A stretch of DNA of 64,000 bases from Capnocytophaga haemolytica. Its GTDB lineage: Bacteria > Bacteroidota > Bacteroidia > Flavobacteriales > Flavobacteriaceae. Location: positions 1 to 64,000 of the forward strand of contig NZ_CP014227.1 of assembly GCF_001553545.1 (NCBI RefSeq), given 5' to 3'. The notes under the pieces were generated by a model. That model saw nothing but the letters and a program-made list of their open reading frames with translations, did no database searches and was not told the origin of the DNA. This document shows positions 46,964 to 55,078 of the stretch, piece after piece (position 1 is the first letter of the stretch; each line of letters begins with the position of its first letter). Both the position numbers and the translations under genes were made by a program.

Positions 46964-47758
46964 CTACTTCATATTCTTATCAAAAGTGCTCTTAGCTACT
47001 TTACCTTCTTTTACGAGCTTAGCAAACTCTTTCTTAGCTTTCTCGAGCTGCTTCATAAAGTTCTCGTTGGCGTGAAGGCGTGCTACTACTGCACTTGAGA
47101 TCACGCGTGCTGCATCTACATCACTTTGGAAGTGATAACCGCAGATCACACGGCTTTGTCCCATTTCATAACCGCGTTTTAAGATTTCATTCTGGCGATC
47201 TACATTGATTTCAGCCAGCACCAAAGCCGTTGCCCAACCAATGGCTGTATGCCCTGATGGATAGGATCCATTAGTAGAAAGCTCTTTTTGTTGCTCTGGA
47301 TTGCAAGTTTCTTCGTTGTAGAAAGAGAACGGACGCACGCGCATATAGTGTTTTTTAGCAGCACGTGTTGCTAAGTCGCCCGCATCCTCACGCATATTTA
47401 CCACGAGCTTGTAGATCTCAGGAGTGGTAGCCTTAGAAATCTTTACTCCAAAGGCTTCTGAGAAAGCGTTAGGCACCCCATCAGCCTCTACACGTGCATC
47501 GTGAAAGGCTTGTGTACCACGAGGGGTATTGCGCTGCATCTTTCCCCACTGATATTGAGCCTCATCGTTGAGGAAGATAATGCTACCTGGCGCTGGTGGC
47601 GGTGGCAATAAATAAAGGCTGTTTGCCACATCATCAATCTGTAAGAAGTACAAGTCGGGCTTGGTTCTTACGTCTTTAATCTTTTCCTGAGCAAAAGCTC
47701 CCAAGCTTAGCAATGAGAGTGCTAAGCCCAACAAAATGTTTTTTTTACTCATTTTCAT
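46964..47758 (-). CDS. Class A nonspecific acid phosphatase (PAP2, PhoN-like)
   Basis: 264 aa from ATG 47758, or 262 from ATG 47752. Signal peptide ending GAFAQ. The vanadium-haloperoxidase/PAP2 signature is complete: K and RP in [23 protein letters not shown], and [17 protein letters not shown]. It releases phosphate from organic esters in the periplasm. It is first in the operon with the porin and histidine phosphatase and has a consensus promoter upstream, so the three probably respond together to phosphate supply. Confidence 0.92.
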   Translation of the reverse strand: MKMSKKNILLGLALSLLSLGAFAQEKIKDVRTKPDLYFLQIDDVANSLYLLPPPPAPGSIIFLNDEAQYQWGKMQRNTPRGTQAFHDARVEADGVPNAFSEAFGVKISKATTPEIYKLVVNMREDAGDLATRAAKKHYMRVRPFSFYNEETCNPEQQKELSTNGSYPSGHTAIGWATALVLAEINVDRQNEILKRGYEMGQSRVICGYHFQSDVDAARVISSAVVARLHANENFMKQLEKAKKEFAKLVKEGKVAKSTFDKNMK

Positions 47759-47851
47759 TTTTTCAAGTTGTTAAAATGTTAAACCTATTTACTATACTCC
47801 TCCTTTTATTTTCCCAGATAAAAGGAAAAAGTTCTTCTAAAAATGATAGCA

Positions 47852-47882
47852 CAAAGGTACACTTTTATCAGAAAAGCTCCAA
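47852..47882 (-). promoter_or_regulatory. Promoter of the phosphatase-porin operon
   Basis: Minus strand TTG (47882-47880), 20 bases, TACCTTTG (47859-47852). Confidence 0.78.
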
Positions 47883-48278
47883 ATTTTTATTCAAAAATTT
47901 TTCTTAAAAAATAAACATACGAAAATTTTACCATAGCATTAATTAACAAAATATGGGTATTAAACATCAATAAGAGAAAATCAAAATAAATATTGCAGCA
48001 AAAAAAACTATTTTACCTCAAAATGATATTTCAATTTACTTATTTCACTCTTTCATAAAAATATGTTTATAAAAACAAAATATCACACCCTATTCTTCTA
48101 TGCAAACTACTCTCAGATACAACCTCTCTCCTCACTACTATCAATTATTCACCTATTATATTTATTTCTACACAAAAAACTACTATCACAAAACACTGAC
48201 TTACAATTTTCTATATAAACATTTACTTTCTTAGATAAAAAAACTTTCTAAAAAACTTTCAGATTAAAAAATAAGTCG
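47883..48278. other. AT-rich intergenic stretch
   Basis: About 400 bases, very rich in A and T, between the divergent phosphatase operon and the trp leader. No gene, repeat or hairpin is evident. It may hold regulatory sites for either side that cannot be recognised by eye. Confidence 0.5.
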
Positions 48279-48286
48279 TACCTTTG
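48279..48286 (+). promoter_or_regulatory. -7 element of the trp leader transcript
   Basis: TACCTTTG, 22 bases before the leader peptide ATG. The -33 region has TTTC instead of TTG at the right distance. Confidence 0.7.
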
Positions 48287-48307
48287 CCGCTGTAATTCAT
48301 CATAGAA

Positions 48308-48364
48308 ATGACAAACTTATATACAAATAGCTGGTGGCGCTTACTCTTACGCAACAATCCGTAA
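48308..48364 (+). CDS. trpL: Trp leader peptide
   Basis: An 18-codon open frame with the sequence MTNLYTNSWWRLLLRNNP. Two adjacent Trp codons (TGGTGG, 48332-48337) sit in the middle, directly downstream of a promoter and upstream of a terminator hairpin and trpB. This is the classical layout of a tryptophan attenuator. The frame is too short for ordinary gene finding. It has not been compared with other leaders. Confidence 0.85.
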   Translation: MTNLYTNSWWRLLLRNNP

Positions 48365-48432
48365 GGGAAGCAGTGCTTTTGTATATACTGAAGATAACAA
48401 AACGCTCTGTCGCACTTGCGGCAGAGCGTTTT
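48344..48432 (+). promoter_or_regulatory. Tryptophan attenuator (pause hairpin, candidate antiterminator, terminator)
   Basis: The terminator is a stem of 15 positions with one G-T pair (48399-48413 with 48418-48432, loop ACTT), ending in a T run. An early hairpin (CTCTTACG at 48344-48351 with CGTAAGGG at 48360-48367) overlaps the leader codons after Trp-Trp. GCAGTGCTTTTG (48370-48381) can pair with CAAAACGCTCTG (48398-48409) with a small bulge and mismatch, which would block the terminator. The exact switch needs folding and probing. Confidence 0.75.
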
Positions 48433-48500
48433 TATTTAATGTATAATGCATCATTCACAGTACTGATCTCTGACCCCTGATCTCTAACAAAGTAATTAAC
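48433..48500. repeat. Heptamer-phased tract
   Basis: AATGTAT, AATGCAT, CATTCAC, AGTACTG, ATCTCTG, ACCCCTG and ATCTCTA run in exact 7-bp steps, joining the two sequence types of this family in one tract. Confidence 0.65.
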
Positions 48501-48505
48501 TCGGG

Positions 48506-48538
48506 CGAAGCGATAACGGAGCGGAAACGAATCCCCTC
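48506..48538 (+). repeat. 11-bp phased repeat, three units
   Basis: CGAAGCGATAA, CGGAGCGGAAA and CGAATCCCCTC in exact 11-bp register, 33 bases before trpB. Confidence 0.7.
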
Positions 48539-48571
48539 TCCCTACTCCTTAGCCTCTAAATATAAAAGAAA

Positions 48572-49750
48572 ATGAAAAATTATCAAGTAGATGCCAATGG
48601 TTATTATGGCGAGTTTGGCGGGGCATTTGTGCCCGACGCATTGCGTGCTAACATCAATGAGTTAGCGCAATCGTATGTATCAATTATCGAAAGTGAGGAC
48701 TTTCAAAAGGAGTATCAGCAGCTCTTGCGCGACTATGTAGGGCGCGCTACGCCGCTCTTCTATGCAGAGAACCTCAGCAAGAAGTACGGTACGCATATTT
48801 ACTTAAAGCGTGAAGACCTCAACCACACGGGGGCACATAAGCTCAACAATGCGCTGGGGCAAGCCCTCTTGGCGAAGCGTATGGGCAAGACGCGCGTGAT
48901 TGCAGAGACGGGCGCAGGGCAACACGGGGTGGCTACGGCTACCGCTTGCGCACTGCTGGGTTTGGAGTGCTGTATCTATATGGGCAAGTTGGACACCCAG
49001 CGTCAGGCACTGAACGTGGCGCGTATGAAGATGCTCGGAGCTGAGGTAGTGGCAGCCACTTCAGGTGGACGTACGCTCACCGATGCTGTGAACGAGGCAT
49101 TTGCCTCTTGGGTTGCCGACCACGAGAGTACTTACTTCTTGATAGGCAGTGCCGTAGGCCCTCACCCTTATCCAGACATTGTGGCGCGCTTCCAGAGTGT
49201 GATTTCCAAGGAGATACGTGCGCAACTCAAAGAGAAGATAGGCAAAGAAACTCCTGACTACGTAATGGCTTGCGTGGGTGGTGGTAGCAATGCGATAGGG
49301 GCGTTTTACCACTTCCTTGATGATGAGAAAGTAAAACTCATCGCGGTGGAAGGCGGTGGCTTAGGAGCTGATACCGACCAGACAGCCGCGACTATCACCA
49401 TCGGTAAAGAAGGAATGCTACACGGCTTTAAGACCATCGTAATGCAAGACGCTGAGGGCAATGTGCGCGAGCCATATAGCATCTCTGCAGGCTTGGATTA
49501 CCCAGGGGTAGGTCCAGCCTTTGCCCACCTCGCTAAGGAAAAGCGGGTTATCTTCTACAACGCTACCGATAGCGAAGCCCTTGCTGCAGCCTTTGAACTC
49601 TCAAAATTAGAGGGTATTATCCCTGCCTTAGAGAGTTCACACGCATTGGCAGGCTTAAAGAAACACAAGTTTGGTAAGGATGAAGTGGTAGTTATCAACG
49701 TCAGTGGTCGTGGTGATAAGGATATGGAGACCTATATGAAGTATATTTAA
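48572..49750 (+). CDS. trpB: Tryptophan synthase beta chain
   Basis: 392 aa. It condenses indole with serine using PLP. The PLP lysine (K90) lies in [18 protein letters not shown]; the substrate loop [14 protein letters not shown] and the phosphate loop [15 protein letters not shown] are intact, and the N-terminus [15 protein letters not shown] is that of TrpB1. Neither trpA nor any other trp gene adjoins it: the next gene is pbpC on the other strand. The lone gene behind a trp attenuator suggests it may serve indole salvage, or that other trp genes lie elsewhere. Confidence 0.96.
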   Translation: MKNYQVDANGYYGEFGGAFVPDALRANINELAQSYVSIIESEDFQKEYQQLLRDYVGRATPLFYAENLSKKYGTHIYLKREDLNHTGAHKLNNALGQALLAKRMGKTRVIAETGAGQHGVATATACALLGLECCIYMGKLDTQRQALNVARMKMLGAEVVAATSGGRTLTDAVNEAFASWVADHESTYFLIGSAVGPHPYPDIVARFQSVISKEIRAQLKEKIGKETPDYVMACVGGGSNAIGAFYHFLDDEKVKLIAVEGGGLGADTDQTAATITIGKEGMLHGFKTIVMQDAEGNVREPYSISAGLDYPGVGPAFAHLAKEKRVIFYNATDSEALAAAFELSKLEGIIPALESSHALAGLKKHKFGKDEVVVINVSGRGDKDMETYMKYI

Positions 49751-49755
49751 GAGGT

Positions 49756-49870
49756 CAGGAAGCAGAAATGAGAGAACAGTGAGCAGGTACAAGCTTAGTC
49801 ACACCTCATTAAGAGGTCAGGAAGTGTATTCACTTTCTGACCTCTTTTTTCTGACCCCTGACCTCTGATT
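49756..49870. repeat. Heptamer-phased tract with terminator hairpin
   Basis: GGTCAGG, AAGCAGA, AATGAGA, GAACAGT, GAGCAGG run in 7-bp steps, and CTGACCT/CTGACCC units follow on the right. Its centre forms the hairpin at 49811-49846. Confidence 0.75.
49811..49846. terminator. Hairpin terminator between trpB and pbpC
   Basis: 16-bp stem (AAGAGGTCAGGAAGTG with 49831-49846), loop TATT, followed by a T run (49843-49850). It serves the convergent trpB and pbpC genes and is built from the heptamer repeat. Confidence 0.88.
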
Positions 49871-52277
49871 ACTGTACTAATATCTCTATGGCACGTTCAT
49901 CACCCTGCTCATTGAGGATGCGCAGTATGTGCTTACCCTTAGTGGCGAAGACCTGCATCTCGTGGAAGGTATCGGTGCTGCCTAAGTAAGTAGCATCTAA
50001 GTACCAGAACACTTGTCCCGTGCGGTTGGCAGCTTTGGCTATAAAGGGCTGCTCTTTACCTCCGAAATCCTTAGTGGTGTAAATGATGCCTTGATGCTTG
50101 GGGTAGACGAAATCCAATGAGCGCAAACCCTCGGCTGCCCTACAATCCTCACGGGTAGGGGGCAGAGGCAAGTAGTTGATGTGCTGCTGCTTGTAGTACC
50201 ACTCCATCACAGGGGGCAACACAAACCACTCCTTACTTACAATCTTATCCGCAGGCTCACAGGCGGCATTTACTTGGTAATGACCAGAGGCATCTAAGTG
50301 CACTATCTTATGGTAGGGGCATTGCCCTACTTCCTTGGTGGCTAAGGTGGTGAGGATTGCCTTTTGCGGACAGCCTTCTTTGGTTAAGAAGCCTGAATCG
50401 GCACACACGGTTACCTCACGCATATCATCATAAGGCTTGGCAAACCAGGTGGTTGGTGGCAGTGCCCCAAAGATGCTGAAGAGCACAGGAGCAGCATACG
50501 AAGCCCCTGTGAGCGTTGGGCGCCCCTCGCCTGTGGCATTGCCTACCCATACGGCTACCACGTACTCAGGGGTGGCACCAATAGCCCACGCATCTTTATT
50601 GCCAAAGCTGGTGCCTGTTTTCCACGCTATCTTCCGTGAGGACTCATAATAACGCCACGCCACATCAGTCGAGGGACGGTTTACCTCCTTCATCGCATCG
50701 AACATCTCGTAGAGTGCCCCCGCGCGTAGCATCGGCATTTTGCGGGTATCACTACCAAAAGTGAGAGGCTTTGCCATAGCGTTGTATTGCAGGTGCTGAA
50801 ACTCCTCAGTGCGATACACCTGTCTGCGGGCAAACTCATTGAGTTCAGAAGCGAGGTTGGTATACGCCTGTGCCAAATCCCAAAGGTTGCTCTCTGCCCC
50901 ACCGAGGATAATCGAAAGCCCATAATGGTCGGGGTGCTTGTTGATGTCTTTGAGTTGTAGCTGTTGTAATATATCATAAAAGCGGTAAGTGCCATACTGC
51001 TTTAATAGCCATACAAAGGGAATATTGAGCGACTTTGCCAAGGCTACATTGGCAGGTACCGCCCCTTCAAAGGTATTGGAGAAGTTCTGTGGGGAATAGC
51101 CGCCTATCTGTGTGGGCACATCGGGCAGGAGTTGTGTAGGCAGCAATTCACCCTCGTGGAGCATCGCTGCGTAGAGCAAAGGCTTGAGCACACTGCCCGT
51201 ACTACGTGGAGCGTGCACAATGTCCACTGCATTCTGGTGCTCGTTATCGGTGGGGGTATTGCCCACATAGGCGAGCACCTTGCGCGTCTTCACATCAATA
51301 ACTAATGCCGCCATATTGTAAACTTCGCTTTGAGAGTAATGGGTGTAATAGCCCGCTACCACTTGGTTTACCTTTTCCTGCAACGCCAGCGGCACTGTAC
51401 TGCGAATGCGCTCGCCTGCGTGCTTCTTAGCGGCATAAGTGAGCAAGTGTGGTGCTATCTGTGGAATGCTGTGTGGCTTCTGAGGTAAAGGCTCTGTAAG
51501 GGCTAAGCGGTAGGTTTCCTCATCGATGACCTTTGCTGTGAAGAGCTTTTTGAGCAGGCGGTCGCGCTTCTCACGGAGCCGCTCTTGGTTCTTACCAGGG
51601 AAGATAAGGCTTGGGGCATTGGGAAGCACTGCCAAGGTGGCACACTCACTCCACGAAAGCTGGTGTGGGGCAACCCCAAAGTAACGCCAAGCTGCCATTT
51701 CCAGCCCGATGACGTTTCCCCCAAAAGGTGCGTGCGAAGCGTAGAGCTTTAAGATGCTTTCCTTGGAGTAGCGGAACTCTAAGCGCGTTGCCCAGATCAT
51801 CTCAATGAGCTTCTCGGCATAAGTGCGCTGCTGGTGCTCACGGGCAATACGGACAACCTGCTGTGTGAGGGTACTGCCACCGCGCTCTACCTTGCCACTC
51901 TTTATATTACGCCATAGTGCCTTGCTTACCGATACGGGATTGACCCCCCAATGATACTTAAAATATTCATCTTCAAAATAGAGCACTGACATCTTAAAGC
52001 GGTAAGGCACACTATCCACCTCTGGGAAACGCCATTGCTCATCAGGGGCTATCTTAGCAGCTAAGAGCTTGCCCTCAGCACTCTCAAGCACGGTGGCGTA
52101 TTGCTCAGGGAAGAGCTGTCGCGGCAGGCAGAAATAGTACCACCCTATCAAAAGCAGTGCAATGCCGCTCTTGATAGGGTGCTTCTTTACCATTGCTTTC
52201 CCCCAACGGAAGGCTGTTACTGCTCTCTTTCGAGAGTATTGCCATAGGCGGGTGATATGTAGGCGTAGTGGTTTCAC
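49869..52277 (-). CDS. pbpC: Penicillin-binding protein 1C
   Basis: 802 aa bifunctional cell-wall enzyme. One N-terminal membrane helix (SGIALLLIGWYYFCL), a GT51 glycosyltransferase domain with RGGSTLTQQVVRIAREHQQR, a transpeptidase domain with the SxxK motif in STGSVLKPLLYAAM, SLN, and KTGTSFGNKDAW (KTG), and a C-terminal BiPBP_C domain. This layout is PBP1C. It polymerises and crosslinks peptidoglycan in the periplasm. Confidence 0.95.
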   Translation of the reverse strand: MKPLRLHITRLWQYSRKRAVTAFRWGKAMVKKHPIKSGIALLLIGWYYFCLPRQLFPEQYATVLESAEGKLLAAKIAPDEQWRFPEVDSVPYRFKMSVLYFEDEYFKYHWGVNPVSVSKALWRNIKSGKVERGGSTLTQQVVRIAREHQQRTYAEKLIEMIWATRLEFRYSKESILKLYASHAPFGGNVIGLEMAAWRYFGVAPHQLSWSECATLAVLPNAPSLIFPGKNQERLREKRDRLLKKLFTAKVIDEETYRLALTEPLPQKPHSIPQIAPHLLTYAAKKHAGERIRSTVPLALQEKVNQVVAGYYTHYSQSEVYNMAALVIDVKTRKVLAYVGNTPTDNEHQNAVDIVHAPRSTGSVLKPLLYAAMLHEGELLPTQLLPDVPTQIGGYSPQNFSNTFEGAVPANVALAKSLNIPFVWLLKQYGTYRFYDILQQLQLKDINKHPDHYGLSIILGGAESNLWDLAQAYTNLASELNEFARRQVYRTEEFQHLQYNAMAKPLTFGSDTRKMPMLRAGALYEMFDAMKEVNRPSTDVAWRYYESSRKIAWKTGTSFGNKDAWAIGATPEYVVAVWVGNATGEGRPTLTGASYAAPVLFSIFGALPPTTWFAKPYDDMREVTVCADSGFLTKEGCPQKAILTTLATKEVGQCPYHKIVHLDASGHYQVNAACEPADKIVSKEWFVLPPVMEWYYKQQHINYLPLPPTREDCRAAEGLRSLDFVYPKHQGIIYTTKDFGGKEQPFIAKAANRTGQVFWYLDATYLGSTDTFHEMQVFATKGKHILRILNEQGDERAIEILVQ

Positions 52278-52281
52278 GGGG

Positions 52282-52312
52282 CAAAAGTACGGTTATTTTA
52301 TGGGATCGCCAA
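52282..52312 (-). promoter_or_regulatory. pbpC promoter
   Basis: Minus strand TTG (52312-52310), 20 bases, TACTTTTG (52289-52282), immediately before the start codon at 52277. This leaves a very short leader or means translation starts a little inside the called frame. Confidence 0.65.
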
Positions 52313-52586
52313 ATGAAACAATATTTTACTGCTTTCTACCCTTAACGGAGGTTTTCAGAAAGTGATTTTTTCTCAGGATATATCCGATAGCGATCCGTAG
52401 GGTATCCGTAGAAGGTTCGTTGTGGCTTTGATAGTATTTTTTTCTTTAAGGCGTGGTGATTTTGTTTGCTTTCGTAAAACGATTGACAACGATTGTAATT
52501 ATATAAATATGAGCTTCTTAGAAATAATAAGATTTTATTATCCTTCAAAGGATAGAAAACTTTTTTGCATTTTTCGTCATAAAGTT
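52313..52586. other. Intergenic region between pbpC and the lytic transglycosylase gene
   Basis: AT-rich except for the 11-bp array at 52379-52433. An 83-codon open frame on the minus strand shows no family features and is not called. Confidence 0.5.
52379..52433 (+). repeat. 11-bp phased repeat, five units
   Basis: TATATCCGATA, GCGATCCGTAG, GGTATCCGTAG, AAGGTTCGTTG, TGGCTTTGATA follow without gaps; ATCCG/TTCG recurs at the same place of each unit. Confidence 0.8.
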
Positions 52587-52617
52587 TTGTCAAGTTGATA
52601 ATTATTTTCTATCTTTG
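52587..52617 (+). promoter_or_regulatory. Promoter of the lytic transglycosylase gene
   Basis: TTG (52587-52589), 20 bases, TATCTTTG (52610-52617); ATG at 52650. Confidence 0.82.
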
Positions 52618-52649
52618 TCGCCCCTCTATAAAAACATCATTTTTGAAAT

Positions 52650-53975
52650 ATGAAATTTAGGATATATACTCTTGGTACTTTTTTTTGTTTGCTTATAGGT
52701 AATCTAAGTGCAGAGGCTCAGCAATTTGCGATGAATGACAGCATTGTGAGTCCAGCAGGCTCGCTTACCCCTAAGCGCGATGAGTTTATGCGGTTAAAGG
52801 ATAACCCGAAAGTGAAGAAGTACGATGAAAAGTGGCTTAAGGAGCTGTCAAACTCCGATTTGTACTTCCAGATGAGTGAGGATATTGCTGCTACACCTAC
52901 TGATGTGAGCTATGACGAGCTGAGCACTGAGGTACTGAAAAAGCGCTTGGAGAAGCTCAACCAAAAGACGCCTTTCAATATTGAGTACAACCCTGTTTTA
53001 GAGCAGGTTATTAAATCTTTCTTAAAGAATAGACGTTCCTCGCTCGAGCGCCTGATGAGCTTAAGCGATTACTACTTCCCGATGTTTGAGCAGGAGATGA
53101 GCAACCAAAAGATCCCTCTTGAAATGAAATACTTAGCGATCATAGAGTCGGCTTTGAACCCTAAAGCGCGTTCGCGTGCGGGTGCTACTGGCTTATGGCA
53201 GTTTATGTATTCGACAGGTAGGGGCTATGGTTTGGAAGTGAACAACTACGTTGATGAGCGCAGTGATCCTGTTCGCTCGACCAAGGCGGCAGCTAAGTAC
53301 TTAAACGAGCTGTACAAGGTGTTCGGTGACTGGGACTTAGTGCTGGCGGCTTACAATTCAGGTCCTGGGAATGTGACTAAAGCTATACGCCGCTCAAACG
53401 GCAAGCAGAACTACTGGAATTTGCGTCCGTATTTACCGCGAGAGACTGCGGGCTACGTGCCTGCTTTCTTGGCGACGCTTTACATCTTTGAATATGCTAA
53501 AGAACACGGTTTCAGACCACAAAAGCGTACTAATCACCTTTTTCAGACGGATACGATCAGGGTGAAGCAGGCGGTGCCTTTTAAAGATATTGCTGACCTG
53601 ACGGGGATGAGCGTTGAGGAGATCCAGTTCTTCAACCCTTCGTACCAGTTGGATGTAGTGCCTTATGTGGAAGGGCGTAATTATGCCTTGCGATTGCCCA
53701 TCTCTGAGATAGGTAAATTCGTAGAGAATGAAGATCTTATCTACGCGTATCTCAATGAGGAGAAGGAGCATCTGGAGAAACCGCTCCCTACGGTGGTAAG
53801 GGGTGAGCAATACGCTTCAAGGAACAACAAGAAGACTGTTTACACGGTGAAGAGAGGTGATAACTTGGGGAGGATTGCTTCGCGCTATGGGGTTACTGTC
53901 TCGAACCTCAAGCGGTGGAACCGTATGAAGAGCACTCACATACGTGTGGGGCAACGATTGGTGATTTATAAATAG
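52650..53975 (+). CDS. Lytic transglycosylase with LysM (MltD-like)
   Basis: 441 aa. Signal peptide (IYTLGTFFCLLIGNLSAEAQ), an SLT domain with the catalytic Glu in KYLAIIESALNPKARSRAGA followed by TGLWQFMYSTGRGYGLEVN and VLAAYNSGPGNVTKAI, a central region with a partial LysM-like segment (VPFKDIADLTGMSVEEIQFF), and a clear C-terminal LysM (VYTVKRGDNLGRIASRYGVT). It cleaves peptidoglycan glycan strands in the periplasm. It is monocistronic. Confidence 0.93.
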   Translation: MKFRIYTLGTFFCLLIGNLSAEAQQFAMNDSIVSPAGSLTPKRDEFMRLKDNPKVKKYDEKWLKELSNSDLYFQMSEDIAATPTDVSYDELSTEVLKKRLEKLNQKTPFNIEYNPVLEQVIKSFLKNRRSSLERLMSLSDYYFPMFEQEMSNQKIPLEMKYLAIIESALNPKARSRAGATGLWQFMYSTGRGYGLEVNNYVDERSDPVRSTKAAAKYLNELYKVFGDWDLVLAAYNSGPGNVTKAIRRSNGKQNYWNLRPYLPRETAGYVPAFLATLYIFEYAKEHGFRPQKRTNHLFQTDTIRVKQAVPFKDIADLTGMSVEEIQFFNPSYQLDVVPYVEGRNYALRLPISEIGKFVENEDLIYAYLNEEKEHLEKPLPTVVRGEQYASRNNKKTVYTVKRGDNLGRIASRYGVTVSNLKRWNRMKSTHIRVGQRLVIYK

Positions 53976-53976
53976 A

Positions 53977-54030
53977 GAGCAGGGAAGAGAGAAGAGAGGT
54001 CAGAGAGCAGAGGTTAGAGCTAAGTTACAC
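53977..54030. repeat. Heptamer-phased tract
   Basis: GAGAGCA, GGGAAGA, GAGAAGA, GAGGTCA, GAGAGCA, GAGGTTA, GAGCTAA in exact 7-bp steps after the transglycosylase stop. Confidence 0.75.
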
Positions 54031-54061
54031 AGGTGATTTTACAGATATGAGAGGAGGCTGT

Positions 54062-54107
54062 CCAAGAAGTGCTTGCGGTAGGTAATCACTTGTTGGGTGG
54101 CTTTTTT
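54062..54107 (+). terminator. Hairpin terminator of the transglycosylase gene
   Basis: CCAAGAAGTG pairs with CACTTGTTGG (one mismatch), followed by GTGGCTTTTTT. Confidence 0.65.
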
Positions 54108-54128
54108 GTTGTAAATGAGGGTGCTTTT

Positions 54129-55004
54129 ATGAGGAAGAAACATATATTACTTAAATTCTTAGGGTTGTTTTCGGCTGTGCGAGGTTACAACATTGCCATT
54201 GTGTGCTTGGCGCAGTATTTGGCGGCTATCTTCGTGCTTTCGTCGCAGTCGTGGCGTGAAGTGCTGCTTGATGAGCGGCTCTTTACACTGGTGTGGGCGG
54301 GCTCTTTGGCTATCGCGGGGGGCTATATCATCAATGGTTTTTATGACACCGAGAAAGACCTTATTAACAAGCCTTTTAAAGCGATGATTGACCGCTTAGT
54401 GAGCCAGAACACAAGGCTTACGCTTTACTTTTTGCTGAACTTTCTCTCGGTGATTGTAGCGAGCTATGTGTCCTTCCGTGCGGTGGTATTCTTCTCGCTC
54501 TACATCTTCGGGATGTGGCTTTACTCGCACCGCTTGAAGCGTTTACCGTTGTGGGGCAACTTGTGCTCAGCTGCCTTAGCGATTGTGCCTTTCTTTGCTG
54601 TTTTTGTGTATTATAAGAACTTCGACAGGGCGATTTTCTTTCACGCTACGCTGATTTACTTATTACTTTTGCTCAAAGAGTTCGTCAAAGATTTAGAGAA
54701 TATCAAGGGTGACTTGGTGCACAACTATCAAACGATCCCTGTGCGCTACGGCGAGCGTTTTTCTAAGGGTATGATAACACTATGTGTACTGCTGTGCTTT
54801 ATCCCTATGGGGGTGCTGACGGCGCATTTCAGTATTGGGAAGTTGTGGTATTACTTCATCTTCACAGGGGTATGCCTGTTGCTATTGCTCGTCGTGCTTT
54901 GGAGTAGCAACTCACGCAGAGGCTACGCTTTTTTACATCAACTGATAAAGGTCATCTTAGTGCTGGGCATTTTCAGCGTGGGGCTTTTAGGGTTAAAAGG
55001 GTAG
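54129..55004 (+). CDS. UbiA-family prenyltransferase
   Basis: 291 aa from ATG 54129; an upstream GTG (54069) lies within the preceding terminator and is rejected. About eight to nine membrane helices. Both aspartate motifs are present: INGFYDTEKDLINKP (NxxxDxxxD) and FVKDLENIKGD (DxxxD), which bind Mg and prenyl diphosphate. In Flavobacteriaceae such proteins are often annotated as geranylgeranylglycerol-phosphate geranylgeranyltransferase-like; the acceptor is not settled. Inner membrane. Confidence 0.85.
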   Translation: MRKKHILLKFLGLFSAVRGYNIAIVCLAQYLAAIFVLSSQSWREVLLDERLFTLVWAGSLAIAGGYIINGFYDTEKDLINKPFKAMIDRLVSQNTRLTLYFLLNFLSVIVASYVSFRAVVFFSLYIFGMWLYSHRLKRLPLWGNLCSAALAIVPFFAVFVYYKNFDRAIFFHATLIYLLLLLKEFVKDLENIKGDLVHNYQTIPVRYGERFSKGMITLCVLLCFIPMGVLTAHFSIGKLWYYFIFTGVCLLLLLVVLWSSNSRRGYAFLHQLIKVILVLGIFSVGLLGLKG

Positions 55005-55017
55005 GTTTCTTTTTTAT

Positions 55018-55065
55018 AAAGCAAGTCAGCCCAAAGAGTAAGAACTCTTTGGGCTGACTTGCTTT
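55018..55065. terminator. Bidirectional hairpin terminator
   Basis: 22-bp perfect stem (55018-55039 with 55044-55065) with the loop AAGA between the convergent prenyltransferase and Sel1-repeat genes. Confidence 0.93.
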
Positions 55066-55078
55066 ATATTGTGCTTCT

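Noticed and set aside
52342..52593. 83-codon minus-strand frame between pbpC and the transglycosylase gene
   Set aside because: Low-complexity, no start context, covers the 11-bp array and the transglycosylase promoter.
54069..54128. GTG start of a longer UbiA-type frame
   Set aside because: The extension lies in the terminator hairpin of the preceding gene and adds no membrane helix; ATG 54129 gives a normal N-terminus.
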